Shown in pieces: positions 34,478 to 43,566 of a stretch of 64,000 nucleotides of DNA. The position numbers were made by a program, and so were the translations under genes. The notes beneath the pieces were generated by a model. That model was not told where the DNA came from and searched no databases. It worked only from the letters and a program-made list of their open reading frames with translations. Origin of the DNA: Natronococcus sp. AD-5 (lineage in GTDB: Archaea; Halobacteriota; Halobacteria; Halobacteriales; Natrialbaceae); the NCBI RefSeq assembly GCF_030734285.1, contig NZ_CP132294.1, forward strand, positions 2,976,001 through 3,040,000, written 5' to 3'. Every line of letters begins with the position of its first letter. Positions within the stretch are counted from its first letter, which is position 1.

Positions 34478-35716
34478 TCAGAGCGTCCGCCGATCGCCGA
34501 GCGACGGTGCGACGGCGTCGACCCCCTCCCTCCGGAGTTCGTCGGCGAACGCCTCGCACCGGTCGCCGTGGTTGACGAGAATAGACGCGTCCGCGTAGGA
34601 CTCGAGAAACTCGAGCAGCCCCTCCCGGTCCGCGTGCGCGGAGAAGTCGTACTGTTCGACCTGCGCGCTGACCCGCATCGAGCGCCCGTCGATCACCGCG
34701 CTGCCGGTCTCGTACAGTTCGCGGCCGGGCGTCCCTTCGACCTGGTACCCCGTCATGGCGATCTTGTTCGTCGGGTGAGTGCGGATCGCCGGCACGTAGG
34801 TCATCGCGGGGCCGCCGTGGAGCATCCCGCTGGTCGTGACGATCACCGCGTTCTGCTCGGCGATCCGTTCCCGTTGCCCGTCGCGACCGTCGACGAAGCG
34901 GGCGTTGCCCTTCGCCCGCCGGAGCAGGTTCGGATCGCGCAGGAACTCGCGGTTCTCCTCGCGAAGGAAGAGTTCGGTGACGCGCTTGCCCATCCCGTCG
35001 ACGTAGCACTCGAGGCCGTACTCCTCGCAGATGCCGAGCACCTCCTGGGTGCGGCCGATCGCGAACGCGGGGACGACGACGGTGCCGCCCTCCCAGAGGG
35101 TCGTCTCTACGCTGTCGACGAACGCGCGTTCGATCTCCTCGCGGGGCGGTCGGCTCACGTCGGAGTAGGTGCTCTCGCAGATCACGGCGTCGGCGTCGGG
35201 GCGGGCCGTCGTTCCCGACAGGAGTTGCTGGTCCTCGGTGTGGAAGTCGCCGGTGTAGAGCAGGCGGGTCCGGCCGTCGTCGACCAGGACGTGAGCGCTG
35301 CCGGGGACGTGGCCGGCGTCGAAAAATGTGATCTCGTACCCCGCGGCGCGGAAGGGGTCGCGGTAGCCGTGGGTCTCCGAAACCTGGGCGACGCGAGCGA
35401 GTTCGGCCTCGGTGAACGGACAGTTGTACGTTCCGCCGTGCAGGTCGAGCGTGTCCCGCGCGAGCACCATCGCGAGGTCGTAGGTCGGCGGCGTCCAGTG
35501 GATCGGCGGGCGGGCGTCGCCCGACAGGAGGGCGGGGATCGAACCGACGTGGTCGAGGTGACCGTGGCTGACGACGACGGCCTCGGGGTCGACGTCGTCG
35601 ATCGGAAACGACGGCGGGTTCCCCGAGTCCATCCCGAAATCCAGCAGCAGCGAATCGTCGATCAGCACCGCGCTGCGACCGATCTCGCGCGCCCCGCCCA
35701 GGAACTGAACGTCCAT
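34478..35716 (-). CDS. Beta-CASP metallo-beta-lactamase-fold ribonuclease-like protein
   Basis: 412 residues. The metallo-beta-lactamase core has VVSHGHLDHVGSIPAL (HxHxDH), DAGHVPGSAHV and LYTGDFHTED. The beta-CASP insert runs from about 190 with VVPAFAIGRTQEVLGICEEY and TTSGMLHGGPAMTYV. It ends with FSAHADREGLLEFLESY and ILVNHGDRCEAFADEL, the RNA-specificity region. No KH domain, so it is not the archaeal CPSF ortholog; it resembles RNase J/Int-like archaeal exo- or endonucleases. Probably cytoplasmic RNA processing or decay. Start ATG 35716. Confidence 0.87.
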   Translation of the reverse strand: MDVQFLGGAREIGRSAVLIDDSLLLDFGMDSGNPPSFPIDDVDPEAVVVSHGHLDHVGSIPALLSGDARPPIHWTPPTYDLAMVLARDTLDLHGGTYNCPFTEAELARVAQVSETHGYRDPFRAAGYEITFFDAGHVPGSAHVLVDDGRTRLLYTGDFHTEDQQLLSGTTARPDADAVICESTYSDVSRPPREEIERAFVDSVETTLWEGGTVVVPAFAIGRTQEVLGICEEYGLECYVDGMGKRVTELFLREENREFLRDPNLLRRAKGNARFVDGRDGQRERIAEQNAVIVTTSGMLHGGPAMTYVPAIRTHPTNKIAMTGYQVEGTPGRELYETGSAVIDGRSMRVSAQVEQYDFSAHADREGLLEFLESYADASILVNHGDRCEAFADELRREGVDAVAPSLGDRRTL

Positions 35717-35902
35717 GCCGGACCGTTCTCGCTCGAGCGGTTTGCCTCCGTTGGTTCGTCGGCTCCGCGCCGCTACCGGCCGCACCCGGCTTCCGCGGTC
35801 TCGCGCACCGACCGGCTCGAGCGGTCCCGGGAATCGGCGAGCGGCGGCGGACCGGGAATAGACTGCCGCACGCTTAGGTGGCGCTGGGTCGACGTGACAC
35901 GC

Positions 35903-36841
35903 ATGACGAGCGATCGGGAAGCGACGAGCGACCGCGACGCGGAGTTCGACCACGACGCCGAGACGGCGATCGTCACGGGCGCGACCGGCGGCGTCGGCTC
36001 GTGGGTCGTCGATCGACTCGCCGACCGGGGGGTCGAGGTCGTCGGCATCGACCTCGAGCGACCCGAGGGAACGCGGGCGAACGCGACGTTCCGGGCCGTC
36101 GACCTGCGCGAGCAGGCGCCGACCTGGGAGTCGATCCACGAGATCGATCCGGACGCGATCGTCCACTGTGCCGGTATCGCCGACCCGTTCGAGACCCCGT
36201 CGACGCGGGTCTTCGAGAACAATACGATGAGCGCGTACAACGTGCTCGTCGCCGCCGGACGCGCCGGCGTCGACGTCGTCTGGACCTCCTCGCAGGCGAG
36301 CTACGGCGCCCTGTTCGCCGACGGCGAGCGGGTTCCGGACTTCCTGCCGGTCGACGAGGGTCACGAGCGACGGCCGGCCGACGCCTACGGCCTCTCCAAA
36401 CTCTGCGGCGAGGAGATCGCGAAATCCGTCGCCCGCCGGGACGGCGCGTCGGTGACGACGATTCGACCGGCGACGATCTTCGCGCCGGACTCCCGCCGAA
36501 CCCGGCCGCCCCGGGAGACCGACGACCTCTCGGCCGACGACGTCGGCGGCAACTTCGGTTCGTACGTCGACGTGCGGGACGTGTGCCGGCTGGTCGAGGC
36601 GGCGCTCGCGACCGACGTCGAGGGCCACGAGACCGTCCTCTGCGCCGCCGACGAGAACTACCTCGGCCGGCCGACGGCGGAACTCGTCGGGATCGTCTGC
36701 GGCGAACTTCCCGACGACTGCGATCTCGAGGGCCGGCAGGCCGCGCTCTCGAACGCGAAGGCCGAACGGGTGTTCGACTGGACGCCGGCGTACGAGTGGC
36801 ACGACCTCGAGGAAGAAGCGGCGGGGCCGGACTGGACGTAA
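35903..36841 (+). CDS. NAD-dependent epimerase/dehydratase (extended SDR)
   Basis: 312 residues. NAD-binding TAIVTGATGGVGSWVVDRL near 21-39 has the TGxxGxxG motif of extended SDRs. Further: VGIDLERPEG (acidic end of beta2, favouring NAD), VHCAGIADP, and active-site SSQ...YGLSK (Ser and Y-x3-K). A C-terminal substrate domain includes YVDVRDVCRLVEAAL. It likely acts on a nucleotide-sugar or related alcohol. It begins with an acidic leader of about 20 residues. Start ATG 35903, with an in-frame GTG 9 nt upstream. Confidence 0.88.
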   Translation: MTSDREATSDRDAEFDHDAETAIVTGATGGVGSWVVDRLADRGVEVVGIDLERPEGTRANATFRAVDLREQAPTWESIHEIDPDAIVHCAGIADPFETPSTRVFENNTMSAYNVLVAAGRAGVDVVWTSSQASYGALFADGERVPDFLPVDEGHERRPADAYGLSKLCGEEIAKSVARRDGASVTTIRPATIFAPDSRRTRPPRETDDLSADDVGGNFGSYVDVRDVCRLVEAALATDVEGHETVLCAADENYLGRPTAELVGIVCGELPDDCDLEGRQAALSNAKAERVFDWTPAYEWHDLEEEAAGPDWT

Positions 36842-36847
36842 CCGCGG

Positions 36848-37198
36848 TCAGGACGAGCCGTTCGTGCGGGCCTCGCCCGTCGACGGATCGTCCGAAGACC
36901 CCGCTCGGTGCGTGATCCCGATGAGGTAGACGTCGAGCAGGCAGACGATCAGGACCGCGAGCGGGACGGCGACGTCGGTGTAGCTGACCGCCTCGAACTG
37001 GAGGGCGGTGACGACGAACGGTTGGCCGGGCTCGAGCGCGCCCGACACTGTCCGCGCGCTGAGAAACGCGATGGCGAGGACGTAGAGGGCGAACCAGATC
37101 ACGCCGCGTTTCCACTGACCGAAGTACCAGTGGCCGAGGCCGGCGACGAGAGCGGACAGCGGGTACGCCGGCCAAACCGGCCAGGTTCGGTCGGTCAT
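36848..37198 (-). CDS. Small membrane protein (116 aa)
   Basis: 116 residues with about three to four hydrophobic helices: YPLSALVAGLGHWYFGQW, VIWFALYVLAIAFLSA, DVAVPLAVLIVCLLDVYLIG. The early GLGHWYFGQWKRG loop recalls TM2-type membrane proteins. Ends in a polar acidic tail. Function unknown. Convergent with the epimerase, 6 nt apart. Confidence 0.7.
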   Translation of the reverse strand: MTDRTWPVWPAYPLSALVAGLGHWYFGQWKRGVIWFALYVLAIAFLSARTVSGALEPGQPFVVTALQFEAVSYTDVAVPLAVLIVCLLDVYLIGITHRAGSSDDPSTGEARTNGSS

Positions 37199-37305
37199 GG
37201 CCGTGCGTTCACCGCGGAGGACAATCGGTGTTTCCCTCGCGGAGACCCTCGAATCGGTCCGGCGACGCGCCGGGACCAGAATCGGATGGCCCGCGCTCGG
37301 GGGGT

Positions 37306-38793
37306 TCAGTCGCCCGGCTCCGGCGTCGGCGCGGTCGGCTCGTCGCCCACGACGTTCTCGGTCCAGGTGCCGCGCAGGAACCACGCCGCGGTGACGATCG
37401 CCGAGAGGACGTACGAGATCGCGGTGGCGTACCAGACGCCGACGACGCCCATTTCGAAGGCGACGATGGCGACCGCCGCGATCGGGATGCGGTAGAGCCA
37501 GAGCTCCTGGATCGAGAGCAGCATGGCGGCGCGGGTCGAGCCGCTGCCCCGGAGTCCGCCGAGCAGGATCTGGAAGACCCCGAGGAACAGGTAGGAGGGG
37601 CCGGCGATCGTGATGAAGGAGGCTCCGTAGCCGATCACCCGGGCCGACTCCTCGCCCTCGATGAAGACCGCCGTGATGGGTTCGGCCAGCGGGTAGGCGA
37701 TCGCGACGACGACCGCGAAGATCGAGACGATCATCGCGGCGCTGAGCGTCACCGCCCGCCTGGCCCGGTCGACCTGCTCGGCGCCGAGATTCTGGCCGAC
37801 GACGGTCTCGGTCCCGCGGGCGAGTCCGAGCGCGGGCAGGAACATCAGCGAGGAGAGCCGGTTGACGATCCCGTAGGCCGCGACCGCGTCCGTCCCGGCG
37901 AGCGCGATCAGCGCCGTGAGGACGGTGATCCCGAAGGCCCGAAAGCCCTGTTCGGTCGCGGTCGGTCCGCCGATCTCGAGGATCTTCCGGACGGTCTCGC
38001 TCCGGAGTCGGAGATCCGTCAGCGAGGGCTCGAGGCCGACTCGGCCCGAGAACAGCAGGTAGAGCCCGATCGTGGCCGCGGTCCCGCGGGAGAACACCGT
38101 GGCGACGGCGGCACCCGCGACGCCGTACCCCTCGAAGCCGGTCGCCTCGTAGAGCGTCGTCTCGAATCCCGTCAGCCCGAGCCAGGCGAACAGCGGGTTC
38201 TCGGCGAAGCCGAGGATGAGGATCGGATCGATGACGACGTTGAGCGCGACGCTGACCACCATCAGGTACAGCGGCGTGCGCGTGTCGCCCCAGCCGCGCG
38301 AGACGGCGTCGAAGATGAAGAACCAGAACATGAACGAGACGCCCACGAAGACGATCCGGGTGTAGGTGACCGCGTAGGTGAACGCGTCGCTACCCGGCTC
38401 GGCGCCGATCGTGCGGATCATCCACGGCGAGAGCGCGTAGCCGATGACGGCGAAGGCGAGCGCCACGAGCGTGACGAACGAGAGCGTCTGGCCGGCGACG
38501 TGGGAGGACCGCGCGAAGTTACCCGCGCCCTTGTGCTGGGAGATGAGGACGGTCCCCGCGACGGTCAGCCCGCCGCCCACGCTGACCATCAGGAAGACGA
38601 TCGCCCAGGAGTAAGAGAGCGCGGCGACGGCGTCGCCCCCGAGGCGGCCGACCCAGTACGTGTCCGCGAGGTTGTAGCCGACCTGTAACAGCTGGCTGGC
38701 GACGATCGGCGCCGAAAGAACCAGCAGCGGCTTGAACAGCGCGCCGTCGGTGACGTTGACCGACCGATCGGTTCCGCCGCTCGAGCCGCTCAC
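37306..38793 (-). CDS. MATE-family efflux transporter
   Basis: 495 residues, twelve predicted membrane helices in two MatE repeats (PF01554). Helix 1 region: LFKPLLVLSAPIVASQLLQV; then NLADTYWVGRLGGDAVAALS with the characteristic Asp; the second repeat starts near FRAFGITVLTALIALAGTDA and includes RGTETVVGQNLGAEQ. It should export cationic or aromatic compounds using an ion gradient. Its start overlaps the end of the TetR gene by 4 nt (38790-38793), so the two form one transcription unit controlled by the operator at 39558. Confidence 0.93.
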   Translation of the reverse strand: MSGSSGGTDRSVNVTDGALFKPLLVLSAPIVASQLLQVGYNLADTYWVGRLGGDAVAALSYSWAIVFLMVSVGGGLTVAGTVLISQHKGAGNFARSSHVAGQTLSFVTLVALAFAVIGYALSPWMIRTIGAEPGSDAFTYAVTYTRIVFVGVSFMFWFFIFDAVSRGWGDTRTPLYLMVVSVALNVVIDPILILGFAENPLFAWLGLTGFETTLYEATGFEGYGVAGAAVATVFSRGTAATIGLYLLFSGRVGLEPSLTDLRLRSETVRKILEIGGPTATEQGFRAFGITVLTALIALAGTDAVAAYGIVNRLSSLMFLPALGLARGTETVVGQNLGAEQVDRARRAVTLSAAMIVSIFAVVVAIAYPLAEPITAVFIEGEESARVIGYGASFITIAGPSYLFLGVFQILLGGLRGSGSTRAAMLLSIQELWLYRIPIAAVAIVAFEMGVVGVWYATAISYVLSAIVTAAWFLRGTWTENVVGDEPTAPTPEPGD

Positions 38794-39554
38794 TCCCGAT
38801 CACGCTCGTCCGGGTCGTCCTCGTCCGCGTCGCTCTCGTTCTCGTTACCCTCGTCTGCGTCGTCCTCGCCTGCGTCGCTCCCGTCGTCGGAGCCGAGATC
38901 GGCGGCGAGCCGGTTCTCCTGGTCGTCCGCCGGGAGCGTTCTCGGGTTCCGGTCGGCCGGGAACGACGCGTCCTCGGCGAGCAGGTCGTCGAATATCCAC
39001 GTCGCGGTCGCCGACCGGACCTGCTCTAAGTACTCGTCGCGGCCGATCGTCAGCTGGCGGGTGCGCGCGCCGTCGAAGGCCGCGATCAGCAGCGCCGCCG
39101 TCTCTTCGGGATCGTGTTCCCTGAATTCACCTGACTCGAGGCCCTCCCGGAGGATCTCCTCGAGCGTGTCCCGAAGCTGGTCGTCGCTCTTGCGGAGTTT
39201 CTCGCGGTACTGCTCGTTGTACGGCGACTGCGTGCGAAGTTCGAGCATCGCGGCGTGGAACGACTGGCGGTCGTCCTCGTCGGGGCCGTAGAGGAACCAG
39301 TCGACGAACGTCGCCAACCGTTCGACCGGCGGGAGGTCGCGGGTTTCCGCGACGCGGTCGTCGAACCGCTCGATGAGGAACTCGACGAAGTCGGCGAGCA
39401 GATCCTCCTTGGAGTCGTAGTGGTAGAACAGCAGCGACTTGCTCTTCTCGGTCCTGTCGGCGATATCCTGTGCCGTCAGCTCGGTGTAGCCGTGCTCGCA
39501 GAGGGCCTCGTAGGTTGCGCGCATGATCGACGCGCGAACGTCCGGATCGGTCAC
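38790..39554 (-). CDS. TetR/AcrR-family transcriptional regulator
   Basis: 254 residues. The N-terminal HTH is canonical: IMRATYEALCEHGYTELTAQ, DIADRTEKSKSLLFYHYDSK, EDLLADFVEFLI. A helical ligand domain follows, and a long Asp/Glu-rich C-terminal tail of about 50 residues completes it. The start is GTG 39554, supported by CTTTATC 24-30 nt upstream. As first gene of the pair with the MATE pump, and with a palindrome right at its start, it is most likely an autoregulated repressor released by the pump's substrate. Confidence 0.92.
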   Translation of the reverse strand: MTDPDVRASIMRATYEALCEHGYTELTAQDIADRTEKSKSLLFYHYDSKEDLLADFVEFLIERFDDRVAETRDLPPVERLATFVDWFLYGPDEDDRQSFHAAMLELRTQSPYNEQYREKLRKSDDQLRDTLEEILREGLESGEFREHDPEETAALLIAAFDGARTRQLTIGRDEYLEQVRSATATWIFDDLLAEDASFPADRNPRTLPADDQENRLAADLGSDDGSDAGEDDADEGNENESDADEDDPDERDRE

Positions 39555-39557
39555 TGA

Positions 39558-39573
39558 CTGACTGATTAGTCAG
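39558..39573. promoter_or_regulatory. Probable TetR operator
   Basis: CTGACT-GATT-AGTCAG, a perfect 6-bp-arm palindrome with a 4-nt spacer. A further TGACTGAC overlap lies on one side (39555-39562). It lies between the TATA box and the GTG start, over the expected transcription start. Confidence 0.7.
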
Positions 39574-39577
39574 CGAC

Positions 39578-39584
39578 GATAAAG
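39578..39584 (-). promoter_or_regulatory. TATA box of the TetR-MATE operon
   Basis: CTTTATC on the minus strand, 24-30 nt before GTG 39554; leaderless spacing. Confidence 0.65.
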
Positions 39585-39622
39585 GGTATTTCGGTTCGAA
39601 ATACCGTTCGAGAATAGCACGC

Positions 39623-39901
39623 TCACTCCCGGTGCCGGCGAACGGCGAACTCCTCGTAGCCGCCGAAGGCGAGTTCGAGCGAGCCGATCCACCAGTTCCA
39701 CCGCTCCGGCGGGCCGCCGTCGGGCGCGTCCGCGAGTTCGGTGAGCACGACGTCGACGGTGAGTTCGGCGCCGACGTCCGCCTCGTACCGGCCGGCGTCC
39801 GCGAGGTCGGCGGCCTGGCGGGAGACGACGCGGGCCGCGCCGCTCGAGCCGCCGAACTCCTCGCGCAGGCGACTCTCGAGGCGGTCGCGATCGATGGTCA
39901 C
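39623..39901 (-). CDS. Haloarchaeal hypothetical protein (92 aa)
   Basis: 92 residues. An N-terminal helix [16 protein letters not shown] is followed by a conserved-looking [15 protein letters not shown] and a C-terminal beta part with [20 protein letters not shown]. The aromatic WNWWIG stretch is distinctive, but I know no family name for it. It is divergent from S6e. Confidence 0.65.
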   Translation of the reverse strand: MTIDRDRLESRLREEFGGSSGAARVVSRQAADLADAGRYEADVGAELTVDVVLTELADAPDGGPPERWNWWIGSLELAFGGYEEFAVRRHRE

Positions 39902-40021
39902 GAACGGCGGTACGCGCCGCAGGCGCTAAACGGCGACGACCGGACGCGGGTCGCGCGCTCGCGGCTCGCACTCGGCTTATGTTTCGATGTGTTTTTGAGC
40001 GCCCGCCGTTTTTTGCCGGGC

Positions 40022-40414
40022 ATGGCAAGTTTCACAGTCGTCGTTGGCGACCCGGACTCCGGGTCGACCTACCAGCTCGAAGCGGAGGAACAGGACGCGA
40101 ACCGGTTCATCGGCAAGTCGATCGGCGAGGAGGTCGACGGCGGCGCCGTCGGTCTCGACGGCTACACCCTCGAGATCACCGGCGGCTCCGACGACGCCGG
40201 CCGACCGCTCAACCCCGACGTCGGCGGTCCGAACCTGCAGGAAGTGCTGATGCAGGGACGCCAGGTCGGCTACCGCCCGAGCCGCGACGGCGAGCGACGC
40301 CGGATCACGGTTCGCGGCCGCGAGGTCTCCGACGCCGTCGCGCAGATCAACGCCTCGATCGTCGACCGCGGCAGCGCCGACGTCGACGAACTGCTGGGCG
40401 GCGACGACGAGTAA
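40022..40414 (+). CDS. rps6e: Ribosomal protein S6e
   Basis: 130 residues. Diagnostic segments: [80 protein letters not shown] and a short acidic tail. This is the archaeal core domain without the eukaryotic C-terminal helix. Component of the small ribosomal subunit. It heads a run with two conserved haloarchaeal genes (40439, 40960). Confidence 0.97.
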   Translation: MASFTVVVGDPDSGSTYQLEAEEQDANRFIGKSIGEEVDGGAVGLDGYTLEITGGSDDAGRPLNPDVGGPNLQEVLMQGRQVGYRPSRDGERRRITVRGREVSDAVAQINASIVDRGSADVDELLGGDDE

Positions 40415-40438
40415 CGACACCCGTTCTCTCTACTCACG

Positions 40439-40876
40439 ATGGCAGACAGAGTCTCGAGCGAGCATCCGTCGGTCCGGACCGTTCGCTCGACGTGTGCCGA
40501 GACCGCCACCGGCGTCCGACTCGAGATCCCGGCGGACGACCGGGACGCGTTCGCCGCCGACGAGGTCGTTCGACTCGTCCTCGACGGCACGGAACGGTTC
40601 GCGCGGGTCGAACGGGCGCTGACGGGCGAGGAGCTGTCGATTCCCGGCGTCTACGAGACGCCTGACCATACCCGGAACCCCGGCGAGGGGCCCGACCTCC
40701 TCCGGGAGTGGATCGACGACCACGACGTCCGCACCGGCGGCTCGGTGCTGATCGACGTCGTCGAGCCCGAGTTCCTCTACGGACTTCGATCCCCGGGCGA
40801 AACGGCCTACTACGACGCTCGCGAGCCCCCGAGCGGCAGCCTGAGCGACATCGCGAAGGATCTCGAGGGACAGTAG
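40439..40876 (+). CDS. Conserved haloarchaeal protein (DUF7112-like)
   Basis: 145 residues, a single acidic alpha/beta protein: SVRTVRSTCAETATGVRLEI, ADEVVRLVLDGTERFARVER, and DVRTGGSVLIDVVEPEFLYG. It lies 24 nt after S6e in the same direction, an arrangement I associate with a haloarchaea-specific family usually labelled DUF7112; that label is from memory. Function unknown, possibly tied to translation by context. Confidence 0.75.
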   Translation: MADRVSSEHPSVRTVRSTCAETATGVRLEIPADDRDAFAADEVVRLVLDGTERFARVERALTGEELSIPGVYETPDHTRNPGEGPDLLREWIDDHDVRTGGSVLIDVVEPEFLYGLRSPGETAYYDAREPPSGSLSDIAKDLEGQ

Positions 40877-40959
40877 CGGCGTTCGCCGACCGTCGATCAC
40901 TCGAGTCTCCGCGCGTCGATGACGCGTCCTTTTTCCCGCTCGAGCGACGACTGCGTCCC

Positions 40960-41394
40960 ATGAGCAACCCACGAGCGGAGTTTCTCGCCGGCGAGCGACC
41001 GGACGACGTCGCGCTGTTTCTGGCCGACTCGTACGTCTCCGACGATCGCTTCGAGAAGTTCGGCGATCCGGTCGAGAACGGTATCGTGATGATCGTCGAC
41101 GGGGAGAGCGGCCGGAACGCGTTCAAAGCGGCGACGGACACCGACGCGATGGGGTTCGCCAAAACCGCGATGCAACAGGAGGGGGTGATCGCGGACGACC
41201 TCACCGACGGTACCTGTCCCGACGCCGACGAGTCAAACGCCGAAGAGCACGACCCGCAGTTCATCTTCGCCTTCGCCGAGGAACGGAACGAGGACGTCGG
41301 CGGCATCTACGCCGAGGGCGCCGTCGTCCACGCCTACGCGCAGTGTACCTGCGGAACGGCCTACTCGGATCGCTGGAACGCGACCGACGCGTAA
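40960..41394 (+). CDS. Conserved haloarchaeal protein (DUF5807-like)
   Basis: 144 residues: MSNPRAEFLAGERPDDVALF, ENGIVMIVDGESGRNAFKAA, GFAKTAMQQEG, and a C-terminal VVHAYAQCTCGTAYSDRWN with two close cysteines (CTC). The MSNPRAxFLAGERPDDVA start is characteristic of DUF5807. Function unknown. It follows the DUF7112-like gene by 83 nt and may share its transcript. Confidence 0.78.
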   Translation: MSNPRAEFLAGERPDDVALFLADSYVSDDRFEKFGDPVENGIVMIVDGESGRNAFKAATDTDAMGFAKTAMQQEGVIADDLTDGTCPDADESNAEEHDPQFIFAFAEERNEDVGGIYAEGAVVHAYAQCTCGTAYSDRWNATDA

Positions 41395-41491
41395 CGCGCT
41401 GATTCGGCCGTAATCGACTGCGACGGACGTGAACGATTGCGAGCATCCGTAAGGGGCAGCCTTTTCCTGTCAGACCGACTAATCATCCGTG

Positions 41492-42190
41492 ATGAGTTCG
41501 TTCGAAACTCCGCACGAGACCGAGCGCGGGTTCGGGCTCTCGGGCCGCGAGGTACGGGTGATCGGCGGCGCGAGCGGTCTGATGGCGATCACCGTCGCCC
41601 TGATGTACGTCTTCGCGATGACGCCGATCGCGGAGATCAACCGGATCGCGTTTTCGGCGCCGATCGTCGGCGTGCTCGTCTACGGTGCGGCGATCACGAT
41701 CGGGGATCTGATCGCCGAACGCGGCGTCGAGAACGGCAACACGGGAACCGCGTTCGTCGGGATGGTGATTCTCCAGTTCGCGTTCGCCGCCTTCGGCGCG
41801 GGCGTGATCTCGATCGCACCGCAGGATCTTCGAGTCACGATCCTCGCCGTGACGGCGATCGTCACCGCGATCGTGATGGCGGTGATCTCGGGGTACGTCT
41901 ACGCGCGATCGACGACGTTCGAGCACTGGGGGAGGTTCTCCACCTACGGGTTCATCGGCGGCATCATCGCGATCGCCATCGGTACGTTCGTCCTGCAGGA
42001 GCTGCTGCTGGCCGGTTTCGTGCTGATCTTCCTCGGGTTCGTCCTCCGCCTCGGCTACGAGATCTGGAAGGTCCGGGACAACCGCAACGCCTCGGTCGGA
42101 CTGCAGACGATCGGCGTCTACGTCGCCGTCGCCGGCGTGTTCGTTCACGTCCTGCAGCTCGTGAGACACTACATCCTGTCACAGCAGTAA
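41492..42190 (+). CDS. Multi-pass membrane protein of unknown function
   Basis: 232 residues with about seven hydrophobic helices, e.g. VIGGASGLMAITVALMYVFA, IAFSAPIVGVLVYGAAITIG, VTAIVTAIVMAVISGYVYA and TYGFIGGIIAIAIGTFVL. The number and spacing of helices recall Bax-inhibitor-type proteins, but the signature residues are not evident. ATG 41492 was chosen over the GTG directly upstream (41489). Substrate or role unknown. Confidence 0.7.
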   Translation: MSSFETPHETERGFGLSGREVRVIGGASGLMAITVALMYVFAMTPIAEINRIAFSAPIVGVLVYGAAITIGDLIAERGVENGNTGTAFVGMVILQFAFAAFGAGVISIAPQDLRVTILAVTAIVTAIVMAVISGYVYARSTTFEHWGRFSTYGFIGGIIAIAIGTFVLQELLLAGFVLIFLGFVLRLGYEIWKVRDNRNASVGLQTIGVYVAVAGVFVHVLQLVRHYILSQQ

Positions 42191-42228
42191 TCGCCGCGGA
42201 CGGCTCGAGACCCCCTCCGAACGCGGCG

Positions 42229-43500
42229 TTACGCCGGCTTCTCGTCCGATTCGTCGGTCGATTCCGACTCCTCGGTCGCTTCTTCGTCCTCCGATTCGGC
42301 GACGCCCCGGAACGCGTCGAGTAACACCTGTTTCGCGACCGCGCCGCGGGAGGTCCAGTGCATCGCGTAGTCGAGCATGTCGTCGTAGATGTCGGGCTTG
42401 CAGCCCGCGGCCTTGGGGTGGCCACCGCCGTTGACCCAGCCCGCGACCTCGTGACAGCGCTGGAACTCGTCCGTTCCCCGGATCGACGCGGAGCCCGCGG
42501 GTTTGACGACGATCGAGGCGTCGGCGCCGCGCTCGCGCATCGCCTCGGCGACTTCGTTCTGCGAACAGCGGCCGTAGGTGATGCCGACCGTGTAGCCGCC
42601 GATCTCGCGGAACTCGGACCGTCCCACGGCCTGTTCGATGAGCGCCTCCTTCTCGACGCGTCGGTCGGTGAGAAAGTCCTGGACCCACTCGGGCAGGTCG
42701 ACGCCGTACTCGCGGACGACCTCGACGTACTCCGCGGGGTCGGTCCAGTAGGCGTAGTCCGCGAGGTCGTCGCTGCGCGGATCCTGGCGCAGCCAGAGGT
42801 CGTGATCCCTGGTCACGGCGGCCAGCTCCTCGTACATCGGAGAGAACTCGTACTCGAGCGAGCGGTAGACGACGTCGGCGCTGCACTCCTCGTCGGAGTC
42901 GCCGACGACGAGGTCGGCCCCCGCCTCGCGGACCGACTCGGCGACGTCGTCGTCCCACTGGTGGTGGTCGTACCACGAGACCCGGTCCGCGGTCTCGAGG
43001 GCCGCCTCGAGTTCGTCCGCGACGTACTCGTACCGGTCCGGACAGAGGTCGCAGACGAAGAGATCGACGCCGTCGTCGCCGTACTCTGCGACCCGCGCCA
43101 GGGCGTCCTCGACGTCGTGGGGGCTCGCGGGCACGAGCGCGACGCCGTGCGGCGTCGGCTCGGGCTCCTCGAGCGGTTCGTCTGCGGCTCCGGCGGCGAG
43201 GACGACGTTCTCCTCGTCGGCGTCGTTCGCCGCGTCGGCGCCCTCGGCCGACTCGGCTTCGTCGTCGGGTTCCGGAACGTTCCGGGCGTCGTCGTACGCC
43301 TCCCGAAGCAGCGCGACGCAGGCCAGTCCGTCCGCGTCCGGGTCGGCGACGACCGCCACCTCGGCGCCCGTGAGAGCGGCTTCGGTCTGTTCGTCCGCCA
43401 AGTCCTCCTCGAGGGCGTCGGGCAGGAAGAAGCCGGTTCCCGGAAGCACCGATTTGCGGGCGATCGGGAGATCGCCGCTGTCGATGAGTTCGTCGTACAT
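42229..43500 (-). CDS. DHH-family phosphoesterase
   Basis: 423 residues. Motif I VVADPDADGLACVALLREA near 50, an acidic insert, motif III DRVSWYDHHQWDDDVAES with the DHH triad, and DHA1-type C-terminal motif WVNGGGHPKAAGCKPDIY. This order matches RecJ/NrnA-like nucleases and oligonucleotide phosphodiesterases. It likely hydrolyses ssDNA, short RNA or a cyclic dinucleotide; which cannot be told. The last 25 residues are an Asp/Glu/Ser tail. Confidence 0.88.
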   Translation of the reverse strand: MYDELIDSGDLPIARKSVLPGTGFFLPDALEEDLADEQTEAALTGAEVAVVADPDADGLACVALLREAYDDARNVPEPDDEAESAEGADAANDADEENVVLAAGAADEPLEEPEPTPHGVALVPASPHDVEDALARVAEYGDDGVDLFVCDLCPDRYEYVADELEAALETADRVSWYDHHQWDDDVAESVREAGADLVVGDSDEECSADVVYRSLEYEFSPMYEELAAVTRDHDLWLRQDPRSDDLADYAYWTDPAEYVEVVREYGVDLPEWVQDFLTDRRVEKEALIEQAVGRSEFREIGGYTVGITYGRCSQNEVAEAMRERGADASIVVKPAGSASIRGTDEFQRCHEVAGWVNGGGHPKAAGCKPDIYDDMLDYAMHWTSRGAVAKQVLLDAFRGVAESEDEEATEESESTDESDEKPA

Positions 43501-43566
43501 ACCACGGAATGCGGGATCCGCGGGGAAGTAACCGCCGGTCTCGCAGCCGAGAACCGAGCGTCGTTC

